Origin: Lolliginicoccus suaedae
GTDB taxonomy: Bacteria; Actinomycetota; Actinomycetes; Mycobacteriales; Mycobacteriaceae
Length of the DNA: 64,000 nt
Assembly: GCF_008312885.1 (NCBI RefSeq)
Contig: NZ_VSSO01000001.1
Location: forward strand, 806,001 to 870,000
Direction: 5' to 3'
A program made the position numbers and the translations under genes. Below the pieces are notes generated by a model that was not told the origin of the DNA, searched no databases, and saw only the letters and a program-made list of their open reading frames with translations. Shown in pieces: positions 54,060 to 63,121 of the stretch (its first letter is position 1; the number at the start of each line of letters is the position of its first letter).

Positions 54060-55454
54060 CTAGCAGCGCCTGAGCAGCTCGCCGAGGACGCGGGTGCCGA
54101 AGCGCAGCGCGTCGACAGGTACGCGCTCGTCGACCCCGTGGAACAGCGAGGCGAAATCGAGCTCGGGCGGCAGTTGCAGCGGGGCGAACCCGAAGCAGCG
54201 GATCCCGAGCTTCGCGAATGCTTTCGCGTCCGTTCCGCCAGAGAGCATGTAGGGCACGGTGCGCGCGCCGGGGTCCTGCGACAGCAGCGCATCATTCATC
54301 GCATCGACGAGGTCGCCGTCGAAGGTCGTCTCGTAGCTATCGAGCTTCGTCACCCATTCGCGGGTGACGTCAGGACCGAGCAGCTCATCGACCTCCTTCT
54401 CGAACGCGGCCTGCCGTCCCGGCAGCACGCGGCAGTCCACGACGGCCTCGGCGGTCTGCGGGATGACGTTGGCCTTGTAGCCGGCGCGGAGCATCGTGGG
54501 GTTGGCGGTATCGCGGAGGGTGGCGCCGATGATGCGGGAGATGCTGCCGAGCTTGGCGAGCGTGCCCTCGAGATCCGGGGAGTCCGGGGAGAGGTCGAGT
54601 CCGGTCTCCTCCCCCACTGCCGCGAGGAACTGCTGCACCGATTCGGTCAGCACCAGCGGGAAGCGATGGCGGCCGAGCCGCGCGACGGCCTCGGCGAGGT
54701 AGGTGACGGCATTGTCCTCGTGGAGGAAGGAACCATGCCCGGCGCGTGCCTTCGCGGTCAGCTTCATCCAGGCGATGCCCTTCTCGGCCGTCTCCACGAG
54801 ATACAGGCGGCGATCCGTTCCATCCGGGCGGGGCACGGTGAGAGAGAAGCCGCCGACCTCGCCGATCGCCTCGGTGACACCCTCGAACAGGTCGGGGCGG
54901 TTCTCCACCAGCCAGTGCGAGCCGTACTTGCCACCGGCCTCCTCATCGGCGAGGAACGCGAACACCAGATCGCGGGGCGGCACTGTGCCCTCTCGCTTGA
55001 ACTGGCGGGCGAGGGCGATGGTCATGCCAACCATGTCCTTCATGTCGATCGCGCCGCGGCCCCACACGTAGCCGTCCTCCACGGCGCCCGAGAAAGGATG
55101 CACGCTCCAATCGGCGGGCTCGGCGGGCACGACATCGAGGTGGCCGTGGATCATCAGGGCCCCCCGCGCCGGATCGGCACCCGGCAGGCGGGCGAACACG
55201 TTGCCCCGGCCTGGCCCGCCCGATTCGACGTAGGTGGTCTCGTACCCGGCCTCGTGGAGCTGCTCGGCAACCCACTCGGCGCACTCGCGCTCCGGATTGA
55301 GGGTCTCGGGATCGCCCGTGTTGGTCGTGTCGAAGCGGATGAGGCGGCTGACGATATCCACGACCTCCGCCTCGGCCGCGCCATGCCGGTCGCCCGCCGT
55401 GCTGCTCGCGGGAACGGGCTCGGAACCTGGGGTGCTGCTCTTGTCGACCGTCAC
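54060..55454 (-). CDS. M20 family metallopeptidase (dipeptidase-like)
   Basis: The 464-residue zinc peptidase has H-G-H-L-D-V-V-P (metal His and catalytic Asp), G-R-G-A-I-D-M-K-D (bridging Asp), A-D-E-E-A-G-G (catalytic Glu) and the dimerisation domain in between, with a late S-G-G-T-D-A-K region. It likely cleaves dipeptides or N-acyl amino acids. It starts with GTG 55454 (GGAAAGGGG upstream). By position it equals Rv2141c. It lies upstream of the PEBP gene on the same strand. Confidence 0.92.
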   Translation of the reverse strand: MTVDKSSTPGSEPVPASSTAGDRHGAAEAEVVDIVSRLIRFDTTNTGDPETLNPERECAEWVAEQLHEAGYETTYVESGGPGRGNVFARLPGADPARGALMIHGHLDVVPAEPADWSVHPFSGAVEDGYVWGRGAIDMKDMVGMTIALARQFKREGTVPPRDLVFAFLADEEAGGKYGSHWLVENRPDLFEGVTEAIGEVGGFSLTVPRPDGTDRRLYLVETAEKGIAWMKLTAKARAGHGSFLHEDNAVTYLAEAVARLGRHRFPLVLTESVQQFLAAVGEETGLDLSPDSPDLEGTLAKLGSISRIIGATLRDTANPTMLRAGYKANVIPQTAEAVVDCRVLPGRQAAFEKEVDELLGPDVTREWVTKLDSYETTFDGDLVDAMNDALLSQDPGARTVPYMLSGGTDAKAFAKLGIRCFGFAPLQLPPELDFASLFHGVDERVPVDALRFGTRVLGELLRRC

Positions 55455-55536
55455 ACCCCTTTCCTACCACCGTGGGCGGGCGAAGTCAGGGATGCATGGC
55501 TGGATTACCCCCAACATGCGGCGTGAGCAGCGGATT

Positions 55537-55565
55537 TTGGACTACGGCCACCGATGGGCTAACCT
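55537..55565 (+). promoter_or_regulatory. Promoter of tRNA-Leu(GAG)
   Basis: TTGGAC (55537-55542), a 17-base spacer and TAACCT (55560-55565) form a good actinobacterial -35/-10 pair. The tRNA starts 28 bases after the -10, as expected for a short leader. Confidence 0.65.
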
Positions 55566-55593
55566 ATCTCAGCACGCGCAAAGTACCGCGCAT

Positions 55594-55678
55594 GTCCGGG
55601 TGGCGGAAATGGCAGACGCGCTAGCTTGAGGTGCTAGTGCCCGTATAGGGCGTGGGGGTTCAAGTCCCCCCTCGGACA
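55594..55678 (+). tRNA. tRNA-Leu, anticodon GAG
   Basis: A cloverleaf can be drawn directly: acceptor GTCCGGG pairs with CTCGGAC (one G-U), D-arm, anticodon stem CTAGC/GCTAG around the loop TTGAGGT with anticodon GAG, a long variable arm (TGCCCGTATAGGGCG) typical of tRNA-Leu, T-arm GGGGG-TTCAAGT-CCCCC, and discriminator A. CCA is not encoded. It is transcribed away from the M20 gene. Confidence 0.95.
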
Positions 55679-55683
55679 CACTC

Positions 55684-55718
55684 GAAACACCCTGCATCTC
55701 CACGATGCAGGGTGTTTC
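55684..55718 (+). terminator. Hairpin terminator after tRNA-Leu
   Basis: GAAACACCCTGCATC (55684-55698) pairs exactly with 55704-55718 around a 5-base loop and begins 6 bases after the tRNA. A modest T-rich tail (TCGTTTCGG) follows. It fits intrinsic termination of the tRNA. Confidence 0.8.
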
Positions 55719-55766
55719 TCGTTTCGGTAGGCCGGGCAGGCGTGAAGCGCTTGACAAGCCAATACC

Positions 55767-55967
55767 ATGCAGCGCTACGGTCTACGCGTGTCCCAGCATC
55801 AGCAACCAGTCGACGTGACCACGCCCCGCGAACTCGCTATCGAGCTCGGCGTCAGTGACCGGAATATTCGTCAGTGGCTTCGCGACCAAGGCTGGCAGTC
55901 CACGCCCTACACACGCTGGCAGCTCACGCAGGAGCAGGCACAGCAGGTCCGGGCGCACTTTCGCTGA
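55767..55967 (+). CDS. Small helix-turn-helix DNA-binding protein
   Basis: The 66-residue protein starts at ATG 55767 (or GTG 55788). A single helix-turn-helix is visible: T-P-R-E-L-A-I-E-L-G-V-S-D-R-N-I-R-Q-W-L-R, then W-Q-S-T-P-Y-T-R-W-Q-L-T, which resembles excisionase/MerR-type winged heads. No integrase or phage gene is near. It could be a small regulator of unknown target. Confidence 0.6.
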   Translation: MQRYGLRVSQHQQPVDVTTPRELAIELGVSDRNIRQWLRDQGWQSTPYTRWQLTQEQAQQVRAHFR

Positions 55968-56001
55968 ATCGGCCCGACCCGTCAGCATTAGGCCCGACCC
56001 G

Positions 56002-56325
56002 TCAGCGCCGCCGCTGGTCCTCGTGCTTCGAGATCTCCTTGTCGAGCTGGCTCCACAGCTCGTCGCGCACCTCGGCGATGGCCGTCTCGATCTGCTGCTC
56101 GGTGGAGGTGGCAACGATCTTGGGCATGCCGGAGATCCAGCATTCGAGGACCACGCGTTGCGAGGGAGTGTCGCGCTCCTTGACGGAGATCTCCATCTCG
56201 ACCTGCTCGGGAGTCCAGCGGGAGAGCCGGGCGTCGAGGCGCCCGAAGAGGAGCCGGGTAATCAGATCACCGTCGTCGCTGGTGAACTGCGGGACGATTC
56301 GCACGCGGTCGGCGTAGTCGCTCAT
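56002..56325 (-). CDS. HPF/RaiA-like (S30AE) ribosome-associated protein
   Basis: The 107-residue protein starts at ATG 56325 with GGAG nearby. Beta-alpha-beta pattern of the S30AE family: V-E-M-E-I-S-V-K-E-R-D, R-V-V-L-E-C-W-I-S-G, A-T-S-T-E-Q-Q-I-E-T-A-I-A-E-V-R-D-E-L-W-S-Q-L-D-K, ending K-H-E-D-Q-R-R-R, with the basic tail that contacts rRNA in hibernation factors. It is short, without the C-terminal domain of long HPF. The role in ribosome hibernation is inferred from this similarity. Confidence 0.65.
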   Translation of the reverse strand: MSDYADRVRIVPQFTSDDGDLITRLLFGRLDARLSRWTPEQVEMEISVKERDTPSQRVVLECWISGMPKIVATSTEQQIETAIAEVRDELWSQLDKEISKHEDQRRR

Positions 56326-56531
56326 GGTGGCTCCATTCGTTGCTGGCGATGATGCCCCCTCGATGCTAGTCCTGGAATTCACGATGCCGCTGGTGGAGCG
56401 GTATCATCGACGCCGCGCTAGGGCTGCTTCGCGACGGTCCGGGGCGCTTGTCCGAGACGACGGCACGATCGCGCGCGGGGTGGTTCGATGGCCCTGCGCC
56501 TGGAGCACAGAATGGCTGGCACGCACCCCTC

Positions 56532-57965
56532 ATGATTGATCCCGACGAGCTGGCGACGTGCTTGCGCGTGCTGGAGCAAGCCGGTGAGCTTGATCCCGAG
56601 CATCCTGATTCGCTCACTGTGCAGCGCGCGGTGGGTGGGTTGTTCAAGTCGTTGAAGCGGCGCCGGCGCGTGCAGGCCCGGGCCGAGAAGAACTCGCATG
56701 ATCGGGCGATCATCGAATCGACCGCCACGGGCTCGCCCACGCGCATCGACGATGAGACCGAGGGCATCCCGCTGACGTCCACCGCCAAGGGCGCCTCGGC
56801 GGGCACGTTGCTGCAGCCTCAGGGCTGCTACATCTGCAAGACCGACTACACGCGGATCGATGCGTTCTATCACCAGTTGTGCCCGCAGTGCGCGGCCTCG
56901 AGCCATGCCAAGCGTGATGCGCGGACGGATCTCACGGGGCGGCGGGCGCTGCTCACGGGTGGCCGCGCCAAGATCGGCATGTACATCGCTCTGCGGCTGC
57001 TGCGCGATGGTGCGCACACCACTATCACCACGCGATTCCCGCAGGATGCCGTGCGCCGGTTCGCCGCGATGGAGGACAGCGCCGAGTGGATGCACCGATT
57101 GCGCATCGTCGGGATCGATCTGCGTGATCCGGCCCAGGTGGTGTCGCTCGCGGAGCTGATGCAGGCCGATGGGCGCCTCGATATCCTCATCAACAATGCC
57201 GCGCAGACGGTGCGCCGCTCCCCTGGCGCTTACAGCGCGCTCGCCGAGGCGGAATCAGCTCCCCTGGCCTCGGGAATGCTCGCGGAGGTCGTCACCTTCG
57301 GCAAGCCCAGCCAGCTGCACCCGGCCGCGCTGACCGGTGATCTCGATGTGGCCGCGATGGACGCCTCCCGCCTCGATGCCGCGTCGGTGACATCGCTGGC
57401 GCTGCGCGCGGGCTCGGCGACGGTGGAGCGGATCAGCCAGGGCGTCGCGATCGATGCGGGCGGGCTACTGCCGGACCTCGCGCGATCCAACAGCTGGGTG
57501 CAGCGCGTGCACGAGGTGGATCCGCTGGAGCTGCTCGAGGTGCAGCTGTGCAACTCGGTCGCTCCGTTCATCCTGGTATCCCGCTTGCGCGCCACTCTCG
57601 CCGCCTCCCCCGCGCGGCGCAAGTATGTGGTGAACGTCTCGGCGATGGAGGGACAGTTCGCGCGCCGCTACAAGGGCCCGGGCCATCCGCACACCAACAT
57701 GGCGAAGGCCGCGCTGAACATGCTCACCCGCACCAGCGCGGAGGACATGAAGGACGAGGGCATCCTGATGACCGCCGTGGACACGGGCTGGATCACCGAT
57801 GAGCGCCCCCACTACACCAAGGTGCGGCTCGCCGAGGAGGGCTTCCACGCCCCGCTGGATCTCGTCGACGGCGCGGCGCGGGTGTATGACCCGATCGTGC
57901 AGGGCGAGAACGGCGTGGACCTGTACGGCTGCTTCCTCAAGGACTACAAGCCGTCCGCCTGGTGA
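56532..57965 (+). CDS. Atypical SDR-fold protein with zinc-ribbon-like segment
   Basis: A protein of about 477 residues (ATG 56532; the frame is open from TTG 56448 too; neither has a clear ribosome site). The N-terminal part (1 to about 130) holds C-Y-I-C and C-P-Q-C separated by 14 residues, a zinc-ribbon-like pair. A Rossmann domain follows: L-L-T-G-G-R-A-K-I-G instead of T-G-x3-G-x-G, later I-N-N-A-A. In the catalytic region N-V-S-A-M and T-N-M-A-K stand where Ser and Y-x3-K are expected, so the Tyr is Thr. A long insert (about 230-340) is also unusual. Substrate unknown; it may be a non-classical or inactive SDR. Confidence 0.78.
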   Translation: MIDPDELATCLRVLEQAGELDPEHPDSLTVQRAVGGLFKSLKRRRRVQARAEKNSHDRAIIESTATGSPTRIDDETEGIPLTSTAKGASAGTLLQPQGCYICKTDYTRIDAFYHQLCPQCAASSHAKRDARTDLTGRRALLTGGRAKIGMYIALRLLRDGAHTTITTRFPQDAVRRFAAMEDSAEWMHRLRIVGIDLRDPAQVVSLAELMQADGRLDILINNAAQTVRRSPGAYSALAEAESAPLASGMLAEVVTFGKPSQLHPAALTGDLDVAAMDASRLDAASVTSLALRAGSATVERISQGVAIDAGGLLPDLARSNSWVQRVHEVDPLELLEVQLCNSVAPFILVSRLRATLAASPARRKYVVNVSAMEGQFARRYKGPGHPHTNMAKAALNMLTRTSAEDMKDEGILMTAVDTGWITDERPHYTKVRLAEEGFHAPLDLVDGAARVYDPIVQGENGVDLYGCFLKDYKPSAW

Positions 57966-58042
57966 GCGAGCGCTCCCGATCCGTGCCGGGTGCCCGCGAG
58001 GCTGGTCCCGCCTAGCATGGAGGGAAAGGCAGGAGGCGAATC

Positions 58043-58435
58043 ATGATGTACCGGATCATCGGCGACGTCACCATGGTCACGCATTTCCTGTTCCTCGCCT
58101 ACGCGATGCTCGGTGGGTTCCTCGCCTGGCGCTGGCCGCGCACCATCATCCTGCATGTGCTGTGCGTGGCGTGGGCGGTCGGACTGACGGTTCTCAACAT
58201 GCTCGGAGTGGCGTGGCACTGCCCGCTCACCTACGTCGAGAACTGGGCGCGGCGCCGCGCGGGCGAGGAGGGACTGCCCGATGCCGGATTCATCGACCAC
58301 TACCTCACCGGGGTGATCTACCCGGATCAATATCTCGGTCTCGCCCGCGCGGTCCTGCTCGGTTGCGTGATCGTCTCGTGGATCGGCTTCGTCATGATCC
58401 GGCGGCGGCGCCGCAGCCTGGTAGCGGCCCGGTAG
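58043..58435 (+). CDS. DUF2784 family membrane protein
   Basis: The 130-residue protein starts at ATG 58043 behind GGAGG. It has three hydrophobic helices (about 10-30, 33-53, 98-118) and the conserved DUF2784 stretch C-P-L-T-Y-V-E-N-W, then G-F-I-D-H-Y-L-T-G-V-I-Y-P. Function unknown in all members. It follows the SDR gene by 77 bases and converges on the nitroreductase genes. Confidence 0.88.
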   Translation: MMYRIIGDVTMVTHFLFLAYAMLGGFLAWRWPRTIILHVLCVAWAVGLTVLNMLGVAWHCPLTYVENWARRRAGEEGLPDAGFIDHYLTGVIYPDQYLGLARAVLLGCVIVSWIGFVMIRRRRRSLVAAR

Positions 58436-58439
58436 CGGG

Positions 58440-59423
58440 TCACTCGACCTCGATGAGGTCCTCGAGCCGGCGCCGCGGCACTGGCGGCAGCGCGGGCCCG
58501 CTCGCGAGCCCCAGCCGGATCGCGGACTGGGGGCGCGCGAGCGTGGGGCCCGACCGGGACGCCGCTTCATGGACGAGCTCGCGGGGGCGCGGTTCCTCGG
58601 TCATATGGGTGAGCGTGCAGCTCGCGACCCCGCGTGCTGTGGCCTCGAGCAGCATCGCGGAGAGCGCCTGCCCCGCCATCAACCACTCAGTCGGTGAGTC
58701 CCCGGCCGTCGCGAGAACGACGACTCGGGCCTCGTCGGTCGTGCTGGCCGCGGAGAGCGTGCCACGCTCGGTCTGGAAATCACGGCCCGCGGCGCCGCTC
58801 GTGCCCGGGCGGGGCAGCGCCGTCGCCGGGACTCCCTCGTCACGGGTGCCCGCCCCGATCCACCAGTGCGTGTCGTGCTGGTAGTCGGCGTCGTACCGGT
58901 GCTGGGCGGCGGCCATTCCGGATGCCTCGGCGATCAGTGGCAGCGTGTCCCGGTCGACCAGGGTGCTGGATGCCCCCACCTCGTGCGCCAAGGCAGCCAG
59001 CGCCGCCGCGAGATCGTCGAGCGTTCGCGGCTCGAGCGGCCGGTAGGGGCGGCGGTCGGTGCGGCGCTGCGGGATGGCGGCGACGATGCGGGCCGCGCGC
59101 GGATCTGCACGATCAAGCGGGGTGGCAGTGACCTCGGCGAGGATGCGCGGATCCCCGCCGGGCATCGGATGGACGTGGGTCTCCCAGCCGGCGGCGCGCA
59201 GCGCGGCGCGCGCATGGTGGAGCGCGGCGCCGCAACTGATGATGGCCTGCCGCCCCTGCGGGTCCGCGTGCCGAAGAGTGCGCAGGTCATCGAGGCGCAG
59301 CCGCAGCACGCGCCCATCGGTGGTCCACAGCCACGGCTGGGAGTTATGGACCGAGGGCGCATACCGGGACTGGTCGACGGCCGAGCGCAGGGTCGCGATG
59401 TCAGGGGTGTGAATGGTGGTCAT
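58440..59423 (-). CDS. Acg-like FMN-binding nitroreductase family protein
   Basis: The 327-residue nitroreductase-fold protein is of the Acg type (Rv2032-like): A-P-S-V-H-N-S-Q-P-W near the start (flavin contact), R-R-T-D-R-R-P-Y, and P-T-E-W-L-M-A-G-Q-A-L-S-A-M-L-L-E-A-T-A-R-G-V in the C-terminal part. Mycobacterial Acg proteins belong to the hypoxia (DosR) set and may bind rather than reduce through flavin. It is followed upstream by a second paralogue on the same strand (gap 42 bases). No DosR box was evident. Confidence 0.85.
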   Translation of the reverse strand: MTTIHTPDIATLRSAVDQSRYAPSVHNSQPWLWTTDGRVLRLRLDDLRTLRHADPQGRQAIISCGAALHHARAALRAAGWETHVHPMPGGDPRILAEVTATPLDRADPRAARIVAAIPQRRTDRRPYRPLEPRTLDDLAAALAALAHEVGASSTLVDRDTLPLIAEASGMAAAQHRYDADYQHDTHWWIGAGTRDEGVPATALPRPGTSGAAGRDFQTERGTLSAASTTDEARVVVLATAGDSPTEWLMAGQALSAMLLEATARGVASCTLTHMTEEPRPRELVHEAASRSGPTLARPQSAIRLGLASGPALPPVPRRRLEDLIEVE

Positions 59424-59465
59424 CGGGGTGCCTTCCGGAGAAGAGAAGCAGGGCTGTTCGGCGAT

Positions 59466-60332
59466 TCATCGGCATTGGAGAAGGTCATGCACGGCCCGCC
59501 GGTTGGTCCGTGGCAGCGCCGGGTAGCGGCGGATCCCGATCCGGATCACTGCCTGCGCATGATCCCGCGCGCCCGCGCCATGACGCGTGCCGCGATCACA
59601 GCGGCCCGCCTCGCGGGCAATGCCTTCCCGGTCCGGGAGGTCCACGACGGGGCAGGTCGCGAGACCGTGCGAGGTGGCGACGAGCAAGGCCTCGGAGAGG
59701 GCCTCCCCGGCACGCAGCCAGTCCCTCGGGGTGTCCTGGCGGGTGGTGAGGACAGCGATGGCGGAGTAGTCGGGGTCCATGCCCCAGTGACCGAGCCGCT
59801 CGGTGCGCACCGGCAGTCGCGCGGCGGGCGCGACGAGGTACGCGGAGTGGTCGTCGAGGATGGTGATGCCCACGTCGTGGTCCTCGGCGGTCGCCCGCAG
59901 CGCGGCGAACACGGCGTGGTCGTGGGCGGGCACTGCCAGCGGCCTGGTCTCGGTGCGCCGCTGCTCGATGGCCAGGAACATCGCCATGTCACGCGGACTG
60001 GTCACGTGCCGGGGCACGAGCCGCACGGTGGCCACCAGGGTGTCGCTGATGCCGCGCGGGAAGCGTTGCACGGCTCCCTCCCAGCTCTGGCCGAGCAGCG
60101 CGACCATGCCGTGGTGGAGCGCGACGCCGCAGCTGAGGATGGTGAGCCTGCCGAGGGGATCCCGGACCCCGGACATCCGCTCGGGGTCCGAGTACAGGTG
60201 CAGCCCCTTGGTGTCGAAGCGCCACTGCCAGGGCTGCCGGTTCCACACCGAGGGCGCATGGCGAGCGATCCCGAGGGCATCCTGCACGACGCCGGGGGCG
60301 GGCATGGTCGTGGGCATATCGAGGTGTGGCAT
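59466..60332 (-). CDS. Acg-like FMN-binding nitroreductase family protein, second copy
   Basis: The protein has 288 residues from ATG 60332 (GGGGAG upstream); the longer frame to 60539 is unlikely. It shares A-P-S-V-W-N-R-Q-P-W, R-R-T-E-T-R-P-L and P-R-D-W-L-R-A-G-E-A-L-S-E-A-L-L-V-A-T-S-H-G-L with the neighbouring gene, so both are paralogues. It is somewhat shorter. The pair probably forms one operon, with this gene first. Confidence 0.85.
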   Translation of the reverse strand: MPHLDMPTTMPAPGVVQDALGIARHAPSVWNRQPWQWRFDTKGLHLYSDPERMSGVRDPLGRLTILSCGVALHHGMVALLGQSWEGAVQRFPRGISDTLVATVRLVPRHVTSPRDMAMFLAIEQRRTETRPLAVPAHDHAVFAALRATAEDHDVGITILDDHSAYLVAPAARLPVRTERLGHWGMDPDYSAIAVLTTRQDTPRDWLRAGEALSEALLVATSHGLATCPVVDLPDREGIAREAGRCDRGTRHGAGARDHAQAVIRIGIRRYPALPRTNRRAVHDLLQCR

Positions 60333-60556
60333 CGTGATCTCCCCGGGTGTTGCGACGCAGCGCGCCCTGGTGGTCCTGTCACCTTCCAGGGTCGCGCGCG
60401 CGGTGCCCACCGCGACACGGGCTAAGGTCACCGGAGCGTGCCCCGGTGTTCCCCAATGCCCGGGACCTTCGGCCACCATTGGTCCCGCATGGCCTGCTGC
60501 CCGGCGCTGGTCGGCGTCTCGTAGGATGCGAGTGGCCACGCGGGAAGGATTGGATC

Positions 60557-61597
60557 ATGCGCCAGCAGTTGATGATCGACCTCGATACGGGCATCGACGA
60601 TTCGCTCGCGCTGGTGTACCTGCTGGCATCGCCCGAGGCCCGGATCCGGGGCATCGCCTCCACCGGGGGCAACGTGACCGCGCGCCAGGTGGCGGCGAAC
60701 AACCTGGCCTGGCTCGATCTGTGCGGCGCGCCGGACATCCCCGTGGCCCTGGGCGCGGAGGCGCCGATCCTCGATGAGCTGCGCACCAGCGAGGAGACGC
60801 ACGGGCCGCAGGGAATCGGCTACGCGGAGCTGCCAGCGGCACGGCGCGAGCTGTCCCCGCTCAGCGCCGCCGAGCTGTGGGTGAAGCTCGCGCGCGAGCA
60901 CGAGGGAACGCTCGTCGGCCTCGTGACGGGCCCGCTGACGAACCTCGCTCTCGCGCTCGACCTCGAGCCCCGCTTGCCGGAGATGCTGTCCCGGCTGGTG
61001 ATCATGGGGGGCGCCTTCAACCATCCCGGCAACACGACCCCCACCACCGAGTGGAACATCTCGGTCGATCCGGAAGCAGCCAAGCAGGTGTTCGATGCCT
61101 TCGGCGCGGCCGAGACCCACCCCTTGCCGATCGTGTGCCCGCTCGATCTGACCGAGCGCATCATCCTGCGCCCCGACCACGTCAGCTCGCTCGCCGAGGA
61201 AGCGGGAGCGCCCGCCGAGCGCATCGCCCCCGATGATCCGCTGGGCGAGCGCTCCACCTCCCCCAATCCGATCATCCGGCACCTCTCTGATGCGATCCGG
61301 TTCTACATGGAGTTCCACCGGGCCTACGACCAGGGCTTCATCGCGCACATGCATGATCCCTTCGCAGCGGCGATCGCCCTGAACCCGCAGTGGGCGAAGA
61401 CCCGCGCGGCCACCGTGGATGTGGAGCTAGCAGGCTCCATCACCCGCGGCACGACCGTTGCTGACTGGGCAGGCATGTGGGGACGGCATCCCAACGCTGA
61501 CATCGCGACCGATACCGATCCGGAGGCGTTCCTCGCGCACCTCGTGCAGCGCGTGGGCAGATTCGCGGCATCGTTGACGGCCGATGGGCAGCGCTGA
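60557..61597 (+). CDS. Inosine/uridine-preferring nucleoside hydrolase family protein
   Basis: The 346-residue enzyme has the family signature D-L-D-T-G-I-D-D-S-L-A near the N-terminus (calcium-binding Asp cluster), T-G-P-L-T-N-L-A-L-A, M-G-G-A-F and W-N-I-S-V-D-P-E-A-A; later H-D-P is seen too. It cleaves the N-glycosidic bond of nucleosides to base and ribose. It begins an operon with a voltage-sensor-like gene (14-base overlap) and an ECF importer, so it may salvage nucleosides taken up by that importer. Confidence 0.9.
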   Translation: MRQQLMIDLDTGIDDSLALVYLLASPEARIRGIASTGGNVTARQVAANNLAWLDLCGAPDIPVALGAEAPILDELRTSEETHGPQGIGYAELPAARRELSPLSAAELWVKLAREHEGTLVGLVTGPLTNLALALDLEPRLPEMLSRLVIMGGAFNHPGNTTPTTEWNISVDPEAAKQVFDAFGAAETHPLPIVCPLDLTERIILRPDHVSSLAEEAGAPAERIAPDDPLGERSTSPNPIIRHLSDAIRFYMEFHRAYDQGFIAHMHDPFAAAIALNPQWAKTRAATVDVELAGSITRGTTVADWAGMWGRHPNADIATDTDPEAFLAHLVQRVGRFAASLTADGQR

Positions 61598-62210
61598 GCA
61601 GGACGGCCCCCGGCCCGAGCGCGACCCCGACCGCGTCGAGCGATGGGAGCGATCCCTCGCCCTGCCCGTGCTGGTCGCCGCGCTCGTCTCGGTGCCCGCG
61701 GTGTTCCTCACCCTCATCGACGGCCCGCTGGCCACGCTGGGCCATATCGTCAACTGGCTCACCGCGCTGGTGATCGTGGGCGAGTCGCTGGTACTGATGA
61801 TGGTCAGCGGCGATGCCTGGCGCTGGGCGCTCCGCCACAAGTGGACGCTGCTCCTCACCGCGGCGATGATCCCTGCCGTGGTGCTGGCGATCGGGCCGCT
61901 GCAGATCGTGCGCGCCATCGTGTGGCTCGGCGCGCTGCGCATCCTGCGCGTCTCGCGCATCATCAAGGCGGGACGGATCATGCAGCAACGCACCGGCATG
62001 GGGCAGCGCTCGGGCACGATCATGATCGTGGGACTGACGGTGGTCGCGGCGGTGTTCGTCGTGTTCGCGCTCGCCGATCCGGGCAGCGGCACCCGGCAGG
62101 CCGCCTCGTGGGTGCTCGAGAACCTGGGCCCGGTCCCCGCCATCGTCGCTGGGCTTATCGTCTTCGCCACGACCCTGATGACCCTGCGCTACCGCCAGCG
62201 GCGCCGCTAG
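61584..62210 (+). CDS. Voltage-sensor-like membrane protein (ion channel VSD)
   Basis: The 208-residue protein has about five hydrophobic helices. One (about 112-131) carries regularly spaced Arg/Lys: L-R-I-L-R-V-S-R-I-I-K-A-G-R, as in the S4 voltage sensor of ion channels, preceded by a helix with acidic residues (V-G-E-S). A final hydrophobic helix (about 183-203) follows; no classic K+ selectivity filter (TVGYG) is seen, so it may be a stand-alone voltage-sensor or proton-channel-like protein. ATG 61584 overlaps the nucleoside hydrolase gene by 14 bases. Confidence 0.7.
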   Translation: MGSAEQDGPRPERDPDRVERWERSLALPVLVAALVSVPAVFLTLIDGPLATLGHIVNWLTALVIVGESLVLMMVSGDAWRWALRHKWTLLLTAAMIPAVVLAIGPLQIVRAIVWLGALRILRVSRIIKAGRIMQQRTGMGQRSGTIMIVGLTVVAAVFVVFALADPGSGTRQAASWVLENLGPVPAIVAGLIVFATTLMTLRYRQRRR

Positions 62211-62329
62211 GGCCGTGTGCTCGCTGCGGGTGTCCGGTTCCGCCGCCGTGCTGCTATCATTCTCCACGCCGTCGGGGCAGCGGCGGCCTGCGCAAGACCT
62301 CATTGTCGTCGAGCCGAGCAGGAGTGGAC

Positions 62330-63121
62330 GTGGCCGCCCCGAACCAGACCTTTCCCCGTCACCGCGCGAGCATCATCCTCGGCGCTGGCATCATCATCGC
62401 TACCTACGCATACCTGGTGCTGCTGCGGCCCGAGGGCCTGCCCGATGGCACCGGCACGGCGAGCGTGATCGCGCTGGTCGGCAATATCGCCGGCGCGCTG
62501 CTGCTCCTCGCGGGGGTGATCCACCGGTTGCCGCTGACGACGGTCGCGCTGATCCCGAGCGCCATCGCGCTGAACATCGTCATGGGCCAGATCACCTCCC
62601 AGCTGGGCATCAACCTCTACCTGGACTCGCTGGGCACCGTCCTGGTCGGCGCGCTCGCCGGTCCAGCCGCCGGCATCGCCGCCGGAGTGCTCGGAAACGT
62701 CGTGTGGGGCGTGACCCTAGCCCCGGTCGCGACGGCCTTCGCCTCGGTCGCCGCGCTGACCGGTGCCATCGCGGGCTACATGGCGCGGGCTGGCCTGTTC
62801 CGCCGCGTGTGGACCGCCCCCATCGCGGGCGCGCTGACGGGCGTGGTCACCGCGCTCGTGGCCGCACCGATCGCCGCTTTCGCGTTCGGCGGCACGACCG
62901 GGGGCGGGGCCACCGCCGCGGTCGCCGCGCTGCGCGCGATGGGATCGAGCCTGCTCCAGGCAACGACCCTGCAGGGCCTGATGTTCGATCCGCTGGACAA
63001 GGCCATCATCTTCACTGTCGCGGCGCTGATCCTCGCCGCCCTGCCGCAGCGAATCCTCGCCCAGTTCGGCCCCCCGCCGACAAGACAGCCGGCACGTTCC
63101 CCGGATACCGTCCGTGGATGA
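62330..63121 (+). CDS. ECF transporter S component (substrate-binding membrane subunit)
   Basis: A membrane protein of about 263 residues with GTG 62330 behind AGGAG. About six or seven helices; the segment L-Y-L-D-S-L-G-T-V-L-V-G-A-L-A-G-P-A-A-G, then G-V-L-G-N-V-V-W-G, is typical of S components of energy-coupling-factor importers of the COG4720-like group. The S subunit sets the substrate; nucleosides, nucleobases or a vitamin are possible given the hydrolase upstream. The stop overlaps the EcfT start by 8 bases. Confidence 0.75.
   Translation: MAAPNQTFPRHRASIILGAGIIIATYAYLVLLRPEGLPDGTGTASVIALVGNIAGALLLLAGVIHRLPLTTVALIPSAIALNIVMGQITSQLGINLYLDSLGTVLVGALAGPAAGIAAGVLGNVVWGVTLAPVATAFASVAALTGAIAGYMARAGLFRRVWTAPIAGALTGVVTALVAAPIAAFAFGGTTGGGATAAVAALRAMGSSLLQATTLQGLMFDPLDKAIIFTVAALILAALPQRILAQFGPPPTRQPARSPDTVRG

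Noticed and set aside
55767-55967. Excisionase of a prophage integrated at tRNA-Leu
   Set aside because: A small HTH gene lies near a tRNA, but no integrase, direct repeat of the tRNA 3' end or phage gene follows.
62211-62329. Riboswitch ahead of the ECF S component
   Set aside because: The 119-base spacer shows no thiamine, preQ1 or other riboswitch pattern I can recognise.
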